The position numbers and the translations under genes were made by a program. 18,568 nucleotides of DNA from SOKP01 sp048887165 (GTDB taxonomy: Archaea; Asgardarchaeota; Lokiarchaeia; Sigyniarchaeales; SOKP01): the NCBI GenBank assembly GCA_048887165.1, contig JBHLJZ010000079.1, positions 1 through 18,568 on the forward strand, written 5' to 3'. The notes beneath the pieces are model-generated. The model worked only from the letters and a program-made list of their open reading frames with translations. It was not told where the DNA came from and made no database searches. This document shows, one piece after another, positions 1 through 6,862 of this stretch. Every line of letters starts with the position of its first letter. The stretch's first letter is position 1.

Positions 1-415
1 CTCTCTTTCTAGTTTTTATTTCATGGATGTACCAATCTGCTGACATAAAAAATAATCCATATATAATTAAAAAGATTCCAACAAGAATTAATGGTAAAAG
101 TACTGCAACTCTTACAATATCGAAAGCTGAGAGACGATCATCTAAAATAGTAAATATAGAACCTAAGATTGGGACTATACCATCAACTATTAAAATCAAT
201 CCTTTTACTTTTGGTCCAAGTCTCTGTCCATACATTAAATAAATTCCAAAAAGTATCGTAGATACACTAAAAACTGTTAAAGGAATTGCTAATATGATAT
301 AAGTACCCTTGAGTTCTTCCCAAGTTAAAAACACACTCCATATTGTAATTAAAGCTATAGCTAAAAATACTCCTCCTGCTAGTATTAAAAATAATCCTAA
401 ACCTTTACTTTCCAT
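1..415 (-). CDS. Multi-helix membrane protein, C-terminus beyond window edge
   Basis: This reading frame runs uninterrupted from an ATG at 415-413 off the left edge, giving 138 residues with no stop. Hydrophobic stretches near residues 6-31, 40-63, 73-91 and 100-123 predict about four membrane helices. The end seen here is charged (EIKTRKR), which may be a cytoplasmic tail. The start is well fixed: an in-frame TAA lies directly before the ATG, and a GTGAT ribosome-binding-like sequence lies a few bases upstream. I do not recognise the family, and there are no catalytic or metal-binding motifs that I can name. It is transcribed away from the peroxiredoxin gene, so the two share the intergenic region 416-647. 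I am fairly sure it is a real gene because of the long open frame and the clean helix pattern. Its function is unknown. Confidence 0.75.
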   Translation of the reverse strand, partial: MESKGLGLFLILAGGVFLAIALITIWSVFLTWEELKGTYIILAIPLTVFSVSTILFGIYLMYGQRLGPKVKGLILIVDGIVPILGSIFTILDDRLSAFDIVRVAVLLPLILVGIFLIIYGLFFMSADWYIHEIKTRKR

Positions 416-436
416 TTATTTATCACTAATTTGCAA

Positions 437-474
437 AATATTCAATCGTTTAGTTATTAATCTAATATTCAATC
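437..474. repeat. Pair of 11-bp direct repeats upstream of the membrane protein gene
   Basis: AATATTCAATC occurs at 437-447 and again at 464-474, 27 bp apart. Both copies lie 22-59 bp before the ATG at 415 of the minus-strand membrane protein, where promoter or operator elements would be expected. The function is inferred from position only. Confidence 0.35.
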
Positions 475-581
475 CATTAAAATTATTATCATGCAACTTC
501 AATTTATAATCTATTAATAATCGTTTTCCATATTCACAATTTTCAAAATGAAAGCTAAAAATAATTAATTTTTAATAATAC

Positions 582-602
582 GAACACTAAAATTATGTGT
601 TC
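582..602. promoter_or_regulatory. Inverted repeat around a TATA-like core, peroxiredoxin promoter
   Basis: GAACAC (582-587) and GTGTTC (597-602) are perfect 6-bp inverted arms around the AT-only core TAAAATTAT. The core lies about 52 bp before the peroxiredoxin ATG, a reasonable distance for an archaeal TATA element plus a short leader. The arms hold G and C in an otherwise AT-dominated spacer, which makes chance less likely than for A/T-only repeats. A regulator-binding operator overlapping the promoter is a plausible reading. Confidence 0.35.
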
Positions 603-647
603 TGGTCTTTTTAATTAATATATTATATTTTTAAGTGATGCAAATTT

Positions 648-1140
648 ATGCCAGAAAAGAAAGTAGAATTGAAGGTTGGAGATAAGGCCCCTGATTTTTG
701 TCTTCCGGATAAAGATAACAAGGAAGTTTGTTTAAAGGATTTTAAAGATAAATTTATTATAGTTTACTTTTATCCTGCTGACAATACTCCTGCTTGTACT
801 ACTGAAGCAATAGGATTTACAGGAATATTAAGTGAATTTCAAAAGCTTGACGCTAAAGTAATAGGAATTTCGCCCGATAGCCCACAATCTCATGCGAAAT
901 TTATTGAAAAAAAGAACTTAAAGGTAACTTTACTAAGTGATGAGAGTAAGGAAACTCTAAAAAAAATATGGTGCTTGGGGATTGAAGAAATTCCGGGGTA
1001 AAACTTATACGGGAGTAATCAGAAGTACATTTTTGATAAATCCTGATGGAAAAATAGCTCATGTTTGGCCAAAAGTTAGTGTTAAAGGACATCCAGAAGA
1101 AGTAAAACAGACTTTAGAAGAATTATTAGTAGCAGCCTAA
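648..1140 (+). pseudogene. PrxQ/Bcp-type peroxiredoxin, frameshifted by one base
   Basis: Peroxiredoxins of the PrxQ/Bcp class reduce hydroperoxides with a cysteine thiol in the cytoplasm. The first frame (648-1001) carries the fold and the peroxidatic motif PADNTPACTTE with Cys50, then ends early in an aberrant tail. The family's C-terminal half (GKTYTGVIRSTFLINPDGK, then the WPKVSVKGH region) continues in another frame to a TAA at 1138-1140. Removing one A from the A8 run at 959-966 joins both parts into 163 residues, the usual Bcp length, and restores the expected KKYGAWGLKK segment. The second frame is intact, so this is either a sequencing or assembly error or a very recent mutation. The resolving cysteine usually five residues after Cys50 is Ile55, so the enzyme may work as a 1-Cys type or use Cys18 or Cys28. 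A GTGAT ribosome-binding site lies at 635-639. Confidence 0.85.
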
Positions 1141-1159
1141 ATAGAAATTAATAAATTAT

Positions 1160-1180
1160 CTTTTTCTATCTTCATTTTTT
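1160..1180 (+). terminator. T-rich terminator after the peroxiredoxin gene
   Basis: Two T tracts (T5 starting at 1161 and T6 ending at 1180) lie 20-40 bp after the peroxiredoxin stop, with no strong hairpin. Archaeal RNA polymerase typically terminates on such U-rich tracts. The next gene is convergent, so termination is expected here. Confidence 0.45.
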
Positions 1181-1192
1181 GAGTTAAAATTT

Positions 1193-1209
1193 AAAAATAA
1201 AAAATAAAA
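1193..1209 (-). terminator. T-rich terminator of the glycyl radical operon
   Basis: On the minus strand this reads as runs of T (T4, T6, T5) separated by single A bases. It begins about 27 bp past the activase stop codon. It fits an archaeal intrinsic oligo-T terminator. Confidence 0.4.
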
Positions 1210-1236
1210 GAGTTTTTTGGATTTTTTAGTGTTAAT

Positions 1237-2157
1237 CTAATATTCGGTGGTTACTTTCAAATTATAAGATTCGATAATTTGTTTGAAATCTTGAATTAGC
1301 TTTTCATCAATAAACTTGGCATCTTGCAGTGGATAAACTCTTCCTAAAAACTTATACTTATGTTTTCCCCATTCATGATAAGGTAATAATGATACTTTAT
1401 CAATCGATTTATCTTTTAAAAACATGGCTAATTCTTCCATATACTCGGATGAATCGTTGAAATCAGGAATAACGGGAACTCTTATCCAAATTTTTACATT
1501 CTTTTTGAGTGCATTTTCAAGATTTCTCAATATAATCTCATTTTTTACACCGGTAAACTTTAAGTGGATTTGGGAATTTAAATGTTTGATATCAAATAGG
1601 ATTAGATCTGTATAATTAAGAATCTTATTGAAATCCTCCCATGAAGCAAATCCAGTTGTGTCAATTGTAGTGTGGATCGCCCTTTCTTTAAATTGCTTTA
1701 GAAGATTAAGCGTAAATTTTGGTTGGAATAAAGGTTCCCCACCAGAGATAGTAATTCCTCCTCCAGAATTATTATAAAAGATTTCGTCTTGCATCGCTTC
1801 TAATACTACTTCATTAACAGATACCTTTTTACCCGTACAATTTATTACATTAGTTGGGCAAATCTCTTCACATTTTAAACATAGATCACATCTAGTTCTA
1901 TCTATTTCAATTGAATTTTCTCCTAATGATATAGCTTTTGGTATACAAACTTCTAAACATTTCCCGCACTGATCACATCTTTCATCCCTGAGAAAAATTT
2001 CTGGTGTAGGATTGATTGATTCTGGATTTGAACACCATTTACATCTTAAAGGGCATCCTTTAAGAAATATTGTTGTTCTTATTCCTGGCCCATCATGTAT
2101 ACTGTATCGTTGTATATTAAATATAATTCCTTTTTCGTTGGTTTGGTCTCCTTTCAA
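1237..2157 (-). CDS. Glycyl radical enzyme activase (PflA family, radical SAM)
   Basis: This protein uses S-adenosylmethionine and a [4Fe-4S] cluster to abstract a hydrogen from the conserved glycine of its partner enzyme, switching it on. The radical-SAM signature is Cys35-x3-Cys39-x2-Cys42 (GCPLRCKWC), followed by the GGEP motif near residues 139-142. Between them lies a two-cluster ferredoxin insert with Cys61/64/67/71 and Cys90/93/96/100. This insert is characteristic of activases for diol dehydratase-like, decarboxylase and X-succinate synthase enzymes and is absent from classical PflA. The N-terminal motif HDGPGIRTTIFLKGCP is typical. At 306 residues the length is normal for this subgroup. 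The start is a TTG at 2157, chosen because it follows an AGAGG sequence and leaves the usual short leader before GIIFNIQ. It begins 24 bp after the stop of the glycyl radical enzyme, so the two form an operon. Confidence 0.93.
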   Translation of the reverse strand: MKGDQTNEKGIIFNIQRYSIHDGPGIRTTIFLKGCPLRCKWCSNPESINPTPEIFLRDERCDQCGKCLEVCIPKAISLGENSIEIDRTRCDLCLKCEEICPTNVINCTGKKVSVNEVVLEAMQDEIFYNNSGGGITISGGEPLFQPKFTLNLLKQFKERAIHTTIDTTGFASWEDFNKILNYTDLILFDIKHLNSQIHLKFTGVKNEIILRNLENALKKNVKIWIRVPVIPDFNDSSEYMEELAMFLKDKSIDKVSLLPYHEWGKHKYKFLGRVYPLQDAKFIDEKLIQDFKQIIESYNLKVTTEY

Positions 2158-2181
2158 AAACTTTGCCTCTCTTTTTCTTTC

Positions 2182-4539
2182 CTAGAAACACTGAGGTGTA
2201 CGGGCAATAATTGAATCTTGCAAATCTTTACTGAGGTCGACAAAATAAGCGGAATATCCTGCTACTCGTACCATCAAATTGAAATACTTTTCAGGGTTCT
2301 TTTGAGCATCTTCTAGAATTTCTCTTCCCACAGCATTGAATTGAATGTGATGAATTCCTAAGTCTGCCCACGTTTTTAGATATTGAGCAAAAACTTCAGC
2401 GTTGTGTCCTTTTAGATATTGTGGCATAAAACTTTGATTAAAAAGATGATTCCAACTAATTAAGGGATCTACTTTCGAAACTGATTTTAAAACTGCTGTT
2501 GGACCTTTTTTGTCTCTGCCTCCAACTGGAGATATGCTTCCGTCATGAAGAGTTTCTCTTGCTTTTCTTCCATCTGGTGTTGCTTCGCAACCTTTTCCTA
2601 AGAACCAGAACGCAGATGCGACTGTACCATCCGGTATGCAAGGAGTTCCTAAGTTTGTTTTACATTTCATAGTTTCTCTCATAACCATATTTGCAAGTCT
2701 TCTTGATATTGAATCAACATAGTCATCATCATTTCCGAATTTGGGTGCATCTATAAACATATTTCTAAGTTCTTGGTATTTGCCTCTCCAATTTTTTCTT
2801 AAAGCATCTGTTAATTCTTTCATGCTTACCTTTTTTTCTTCAAAAATCAATTTTTTAATAGCAGCAAATGAATCAGCAACATTGTTTAAACCGAGAATAA
2901 CAATATCTCGGTAATCAGGAATGTAATTCCATTCCCTTACATCTTGAGCTCTTTCAATTGAGTCATCAAGTACCCCTGAAAGAAATGGTCTTGGCACATA
3001 TTCTTTATAAAAGCTATCAGCTATATTGGATAGAAAAACTAATTTTTTGACTCGAAATTTATAATTTTCTGTAAAATCATCGATAAGTTCTTCAACTGAA
3101 GTAGCTGTTTCTCCAATGCTTTTCATAGTTTTGGTTAATTCTTGTGGAAGTGGAATAGCAGTAGCCCATGCTGATCGGTGATTAAAGTTTTTTCCAGGAA
3201 TTGTTGGAACCATACAATTATTTATCGAATAATTTTGAGCATCTTCTAAAGGAACTCCAAGGCTAACTAAACGGGTTATGTTTACATTATCATTAAAGAA
3301 AGCTGGTTGAGGCATCCCTGTGCTTATAACTTCAATAGCTTTATCAATTAACTTTTTAGGTATTTTATTATTCCACCTTAACGCTAATGGAGGGGTTACC
3401 GTTCTAACAGAATTCATAGCATCTAATACAATGTATGATATTTCATTTGTAATATCTTTACCCTCGGAATTTATCCCACCAATGGTGATAGTTTGAAATC
3501 CTATTGCTCCTCCTCCAGCACCAGACCATATGGGAGGATGTAAAAAACCAGTTTCTTGAGATTTTACAAATATACATTCAACAAGTTCTTGAGCTTGATC
3601 CCTTGTTATTTTATTCTGTTTTAAATCATTCTCATAATATGGATTAAAACACACATCAAACCTTATTCCGTCTCCAACCATCGGTAAATCTATGAAGTTA
3701 ACAATGAGATGAATAAACCAATAAAATTGTAATGCTTCTTGCAAAGTTCTTGGAGGATTTTCAGGTACCCATTCACAAATTTTTGCTATTTGTTCCAATT
3801 CTGCTTTTCTAGTTGGGTTATCTGTGTCTTCGGCTTTTTTTCTCGCTAATTCTGCATATCTATGTGCCCAATTAATTGCACCTTCCATAGTAATGATAAC
3901 ACTCTGTAAGAATTGTTTTTTATGAACAAATTCTTCCCCGTTATTACTTCCAGTTAACCATTCTTTCTCTAGTCTTTCTAATCTTTCTTCGGTTTCTTGA
4001 ATGATTCCTCTTAACCCAATTTTAAAGAGTTTTTCAAAATTTGGTGTAGCACTCTCCCAATTAAAGACGTAAAATTCATTATATAATTCCTTAGGAATTA
4101 CATTTTTGAATAAATGGTGTATCGCTAAATTTTCCCAATACTTATCAATTTCTAAAAGCTCTTTTCTTTGTTCTTCATTTAACATATCTGAATAAATTTG
4201 TCCAGGAGCTGTTTCCCTTTCCACCCATTTATATGAGAATTCCGGGTAGTGAACAACCGAATCCGGAGTTGATGCGAAATTTCCGATTATTAGTTCTTCA
4301 GGTCGAATATATATTGTCATGTTCTCCAGGATGTATCTTAATCCATAGGCTCTTCTTAAAACCATTGGTTTTCCTTCGGTATGCTTATAAGATTCTGTTA
4401 ACAGTTTTGCTCTCTCTAAATCTAAGCTCCATCTCATTCCAGGTCTATTTGCTCTAGCATCATCAGCAATCTCGAAATTTGCTACCTGAAGAGATTTGAT
4501 GGGGGTTTCCATCATAAGCTTTTGGGTTCTATCTGTCAT
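2182..4539 (-). CDS. Glycyl radical enzyme, substrate unknown (PflD-like)
   Basis: An oxygen-sensitive radical enzyme of the pyruvate formate-lyase superfamily, 785 residues. The C-terminal glycyl radical loop is RVAGYSAYF with Gly761, followed by the typical DSIIART end. The active-site thiyl cysteine is Cys442 in NNCMVPTIPG. The PFL barrel domain fills residues 1 to about 640, with family landmarks such as GDGIRFDVC and the Gly-rich stretch near 339-348. Dehydratases and C-N or C-S lyases of the family carry a Cys-x-Glu motif; here position +2 is Val, so a diol dehydratase or choline lyase role is unlikely. The Cys-Met-x-Pro pattern recalls benzylsuccinate/alkylsuccinate synthases (CMSPG), but I see no small subunit genes. 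PFL itself has two adjacent cysteines, which are absent. An AAAAGGT ribosome-binding site precedes the ATG at 4539. The activase gene follows immediately. The gene may have come from anaerobic bacteria, where the family is common. Confidence 0.92.
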   Translation of the reverse strand: MTDRTQKLMMETPIKSLQVANFEIADDARANRPGMRWSLDLERAKLLTESYKHTEGKPMVLRRAYGLRYILENMTIYIRPEELIIGNFASTPDSVVHYPEFSYKWVERETAPGQIYSDMLNEEQRKELLEIDKYWENLAIHHLFKNVIPKELYNEFYVFNWESATPNFEKLFKIGLRGIIQETEERLERLEKEWLTGSNNGEEFVHKKQFLQSVIITMEGAINWAHRYAELARKKAEDTDNPTRKAELEQIAKICEWVPENPPRTLQEALQFYWFIHLIVNFIDLPMVGDGIRFDVCFNPYYENDLKQNKITRDQAQELVECIFVKSQETGFLHPPIWSGAGGGAIGFQTITIGGINSEGKDITNEISYIVLDAMNSVRTVTPPLALRWNNKIPKKLIDKAIEVISTGMPQPAFFNDNVNITRLVSLGVPLEDAQNYSINNCMVPTIPGKNFNHRSAWATAIPLPQELTKTMKSIGETATSVEELIDDFTENYKFRVKKLVFLSNIADSFYKEYVPRPFLSGVLDDSIERAQDVREWNYIPDYRDIVILGLNNVADSFAAIKKLIFEEKKVSMKELTDALRKNWRGKYQELRNMFIDAPKFGNDDDYVDSISRRLANMVMRETMKCKTNLGTPCIPDGTVASAFWFLGKGCEATPDGRKARETLHDGSISPVGGRDKKGPTAVLKSVSKVDPLISWNHLFNQSFMPQYLKGHNAEVFAQYLKTWADLGIHHIQFNAVGREILEDAQKNPEKYFNLMVRVAGYSAYFVDLSKDLQDSIIARTPQCF

Positions 4540-4568
4540 ATTTTTTACCTTTTACTTATTATAAAATT

Positions 4569-4634
4569 TTTATAAATCTGATCTTAATTTGAACTAAAAT
4601 AAATAATTGTATAAATCTGATTATCAATGATAAT
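4569..4634 (-). promoter_or_regulatory. Candidate promoter/operator of the glycyl radical operon: repeated TATA-like elements and a palindrome
   Basis: The 12-bp sequence TATAAATCTGAT occurs at 4571-4582 and 4610-4621, 39 bp apart. Read on the minus strand each gives ATCAGATTTATA, an element that looks like a TATA box with its upstream flank; the copy nearer the gene forms TTTATAAA at 4569-4576, about 30 bp before the ATG. The farther copy abuts a perfect 7-1-7 inverted repeat, ATTATCA-A-TGATAAT (4620-4634). The arrangement suggests tandem promoters or a repressor site. The function is inferred from position. Confidence 0.38.
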
Positions 4635-4778
4635 TAAAACTACTATATATTTATATTTATCGTTTATACTATTCTAAAGTATAAAGAGCGAATTCTTTTA
4701 ATTCTATGTATAATTAACGAAAAATTTTTTTAACAATCATTTTTTTGTCCTCTAAGTTATAAGTTTAGAATTCATAAT

Positions 4779-5420
4779 ATGGAAATATTAGTAATTTTTT
4801 TTACAGTATACGCTATCCTATTTGTTGGAGAATTAGGGGATAAAACGCAGTTAATCGTATTTAATCTAGCTTTGGAAAACAAAAAATCTTATAAGGTCGG
4901 TTTAGGTGCTTCTTTAGGATTCGCAGTAATTGTGACAATTGGAATTATTTTCGGAACGATTATTACTAATCTTATCCCTTTATCTTTAATTTCAATAATT
5001 TCAGGATTAGTTTTTATTGTGATAGGATTATTGGAATTGCGCCCTTTAAAAAAGCTATATTTGGAAAGAAAAAAATCTAATGAAAATACTGATAATGATA
5101 AAAGTGATATGAAAGAGAATGAGATTGGTACCAGATTTGCAAAAATGAGAAAAAATCCTTATATTGCTGGTTTTCTCTTTATTTTTATTATGGAATTGGG
5201 TGATAAAACTCAAATTTTAACTATAACTCTAGCTACCATATATCCTTATCCCTTAATTGTATGGCTAGGATCCTTTCTCGCCTTAACTAGTTTAGCTTGG
5301 ATAGGAGTCGGTTTTGGAGCAATTATTTCGAGAAAAGTACCGAAATTTTATCTCAAAATTGTATCTATAATTATTTTTATTACTATAGGATTAGTTATTA
5401 TTATAACAGAACTCCTTTAA
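4779..5420 (+). CDS. GDT1/TMEM165 (UPF0016) family Ca2+/Mn2+ transporter
   Basis: The family exports or exchanges divalent cations, mainly Mn2+ and Ca2+, across a membrane. It is recognised by two copies of the E-x-G-D-K/R-T motif, which line the transport path. Both are intact: ELGDKTQ at residues 18-24 and again at 139-145. Each lies in a hydrophobic helix and starts an inverted-topology half of about three helices. The halves are joined by a charged, Asn/Asp/Lys-rich cytoplasmic-type loop at about 92-125. At 213 residues the length is typical of prokaryotic members such as MneA. The gene is divergent from the glycyl radical operon and shares a 239-bp spacer with it; a 15-bp palindrome in that spacer could serve either side. 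Which ion it carries cannot be read from the sequence. Confidence 0.9.
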   Translation: MEILVIFFTVYAILFVGELGDKTQLIVFNLALENKKSYKVGLGASLGFAVIVTIGIIFGTIITNLIPLSLISIISGLVFIVIGLLELRPLKKLYLERKKSNENTDNDKSDMKENEIGTRFAKMRKNPYIAGFLFIFIMELGDKTQILTITLATIYPYPLIVWLGSFLALTSLAWIGVGFGAIISRKVPKFYLKIVSIIIFITIGLVIIITELL

Positions 5421-5423
5421 TTG

Positions 5424-5518
5424 TGTCAATTAAAATTAAACTCTCGCCGATAAATAATTATAATTTTATTCTAAATAAGAAAGGGAAAATTCTTTTAATT
5501 TTATTCTTATAATTGACA
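5424..5518. repeat. Imperfect long inverted repeat after the GDT1 gene
   Basis: TGTCAATTA (5424-5432) pairs with TAATTGACA (5510-5518), and the adjoining AAATTAAA (5433-5440) pairs with TTTAATTT (5494-5501), leaving an 8-base one-sided bulge. The 17 pairs begin 4 bases after the stop codon and enclose a 53-base loop. It could be a 3' RNA structure or a remnant of an old insertion; most pairs are A-T, so confidence is low. Confidence 0.25.
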
Positions 5519-5553
5519 AAAATGTTAAATATTGATTTATATTCATTCTACAT

Positions 5554-5571
5554 AAGAGTATATACACTCTT
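5554..5571. promoter_or_regulatory. Inverted repeat around a TATATA core upstream of the small membrane protein
   Basis: AAGAGT (5554-5559) and ACTCTT (5566-5571) are perfect inverted arms around ATATAC. The TATATA core lies about 38 bp before the ATG at 5603, which suits an archaeal TATA box. The repeat would let a dimeric regulator block it. Evidence is position and symmetry only. Confidence 0.35.
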
Positions 5572-5602
5572 GGCGAAAATTAATTGATATGAGTGAAAAA
5601 GA

Positions 5603-6049
5603 ATGGAACAAAAAAAATTATTTAAAATTGGTACAATTTTAATTCTTGCTACGATTATAGTTTTGCTAATATATGGTATCCTCTATGTATCTACTGGAAG
5701 TCCAGCTATTACTGGAGCTTTAGCTTATATCGGAAAAACTGAAGCAGAGATAAATGCTTTTGATCCCGATTTGATGATTATGCTTAGTTATGAGCTAAGG
5801 ATAGTAGGAATTGCATATATGAACATTGGAATTGCTTATATATTTATAATTAACTTTGGTTTTCGAAAAAAAGAGAAGTGGGCTTGGATAGCTGCCCTGA
5901 TACCATTCGCTGGCTTTGGTGTACCACTTACACTTATAAGCATTAGTGTATTTGGTATAGATATCGATATAATAATCTTAATCATTGTTCTGATTATTCA
6001 GATAATAGGACTGATTCTAACCTATAATAGTTTTTTCGGAACCGAATAA
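5603..6049 (+). CDS. Four-helix membrane protein of unknown function
   Basis: A 148-residue hydrophobic protein with four predicted membrane helices at about residues 9-29, 65-86, 93-117 and 121-141. An acidic loop lies between helices 1 and 2 (about 30-62, with the stretch KTEAEINAFDPD), and a basic RKKEK turn lies between helices 2 and 3. The positive turn suggests that this loop is cytoplasmic and that both termini are also inside. No motif identifies a transported substrate or enzyme activity, and I do not recognise the family. The start ATG at 5603 follows the weak ribosome-binding-like sequence GAGTGA. It lies 182 bp from the GDT1 gene with its own candidate promoter, so it is probably a separate transcript. 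Confidence 0.75.
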   Translation: MEQKKLFKIGTILILATIIVLLIYGILYVSTGSPAITGALAYIGKTEAEINAFDPDLMIMLSYELRIVGIAYMNIGIAYIFIINFGFRKKEKWAWIAALIPFAGFGVPLTLISISVFGIDIDIIILIIVLIIQIIGLILTYNSFFGTE

Positions 6050-6277
6050 AGAATTTATGGTAGAAACTAATTATAAAATTTCTTAAAATTTTAAATTTCT
6101 TTTTTTTATATAGATACCAAACAAACTTTATATGTAATAATTATAATCTATTAACCTTTTTCTAAATCCAATTATAGGTAAAAATTCTTAAAAGAAATTA
6201 TTAATGATTAATAACCCGTAGATTGAAATTCTCTACTAATTCTTTTACAATTAAGGAATTTAATTTATAAAGTAAAA

Positions 6278-6844
6278 ATGGAAGTAAAAGAAGCGATAAA
6301 CAAAAGAAGAGCTTATAGAAGTCTTGATCTAATTAATATTTCTGATGAATTAATTACAGATTTGGCAGGTGTAGCCCAAATAGCACCTTCATGCGCTAAT
6401 AAACAACCTTGGAATTTTATTTTTATCTATGAAAAGGAACAACTAGATAGAATTTTCACTACTCTTTCAGAAGGTAATAAATGGGTTAAAAAAGCTTCAA
6501 TGGTAATTGCTGTTTTTAGTCATATTGATTCTGATTGTGTAATAAAGGACCGTTTCTATTACTTATTTGATACGGGATTAGCAACTGCATTCATAATACT
6601 AAGAGCTACTGAATTGGGTTTGATTGCTCATCCCATTGCCGGATTTAATGAGAATTTAGCGAAATCGATATTAAAGATTCCTGAAGATATGAGACTCATA
6701 ACTTTAGTTATAATTGGAAAACGTAGTAAAGAAATTAATCCTATTCTTTCAGATTCTATGAAATTGGGAGAGAAACAAAGACCTCCGAGAAAATCTTTAA
6801 GAGAATTTGTTTTTCGAAATTTTTATGGAAATAAATTTGAATAA
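6278..6844 (+). CDS. Nitroreductase-family FMN oxidoreductase
   Basis: Members bind FMN and use NAD(P)H to reduce nitro compounds, quinones, flavins or other acceptors; the natural substrate usually cannot be told from sequence. The N-terminal phosphate-binding motif RRAYRS (Arg10, Arg11, Arg14) is clear. It is followed by APSCANKQPWNF at about 36-47, the second FMN-contacting segment. The region AHPIAGFNENLAK with a following IPEDM is the usual C-terminal half signature. At 188 residues it is in the normal range, although the extreme C-terminus is basic and short. Nitroreductases act as dimers in the cytoplasm. The stop lies 18 bp before the start of the DUF255 gene, so the two are probably one transcript, a pairing that hints at a shared redox role. 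Confidence 0.88.
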   Translation: MEVKEAINKRRAYRSLDLINISDELITDLAGVAQIAPSCANKQPWNFIFIYEKEQLDRIFTTLSEGNKWVKKASMVIAVFSHIDSDCVIKDRFYYLFDTGLATAFIILRATELGLIAHPIAGFNENLAKSILKIPEDMRLITLVIIGKRSKEINPILSDSMKLGEKQRPPRKSLREFVFRNFYGNKFE

Positions 6845-6862
6845 TGTGGAAGTGAAGAAAAT

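Noticed and set aside
27..509. Two short plus-strand frames (27-242 and 309-509)
   Set aside because: The first is wholly antisense to the hydrophobic frame on the minus strand; the second overlaps its start and upstream repeats. Their Lys/Ser/Asn/Ile-rich sequence looks like reverse translation of a membrane protein, with no ribosome-binding site.
954..1001. Programmed ribosomal frameshift in the peroxiredoxin
   Set aside because: The A8 run could slip, but no downstream pairing structure is evident and this enzyme family has no reason for regulated frameshifting; an error or fresh mutation is simpler.
4233..4457. Plus-strand frame of 74 codons inside the glycyl radical enzyme gene
   Set aside because: It is antisense to a highly conserved coding region and has no recognisable motif.
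6050..6277. Repeated AAATTTCTT and ATTAAT motifs upstream of the nitroreductase
   Set aside because: They are made only of common A/T words, do not form a convincing symmetric site and lie in DNA of extreme A/T content; I see nothing else in this 228-bp spacer.
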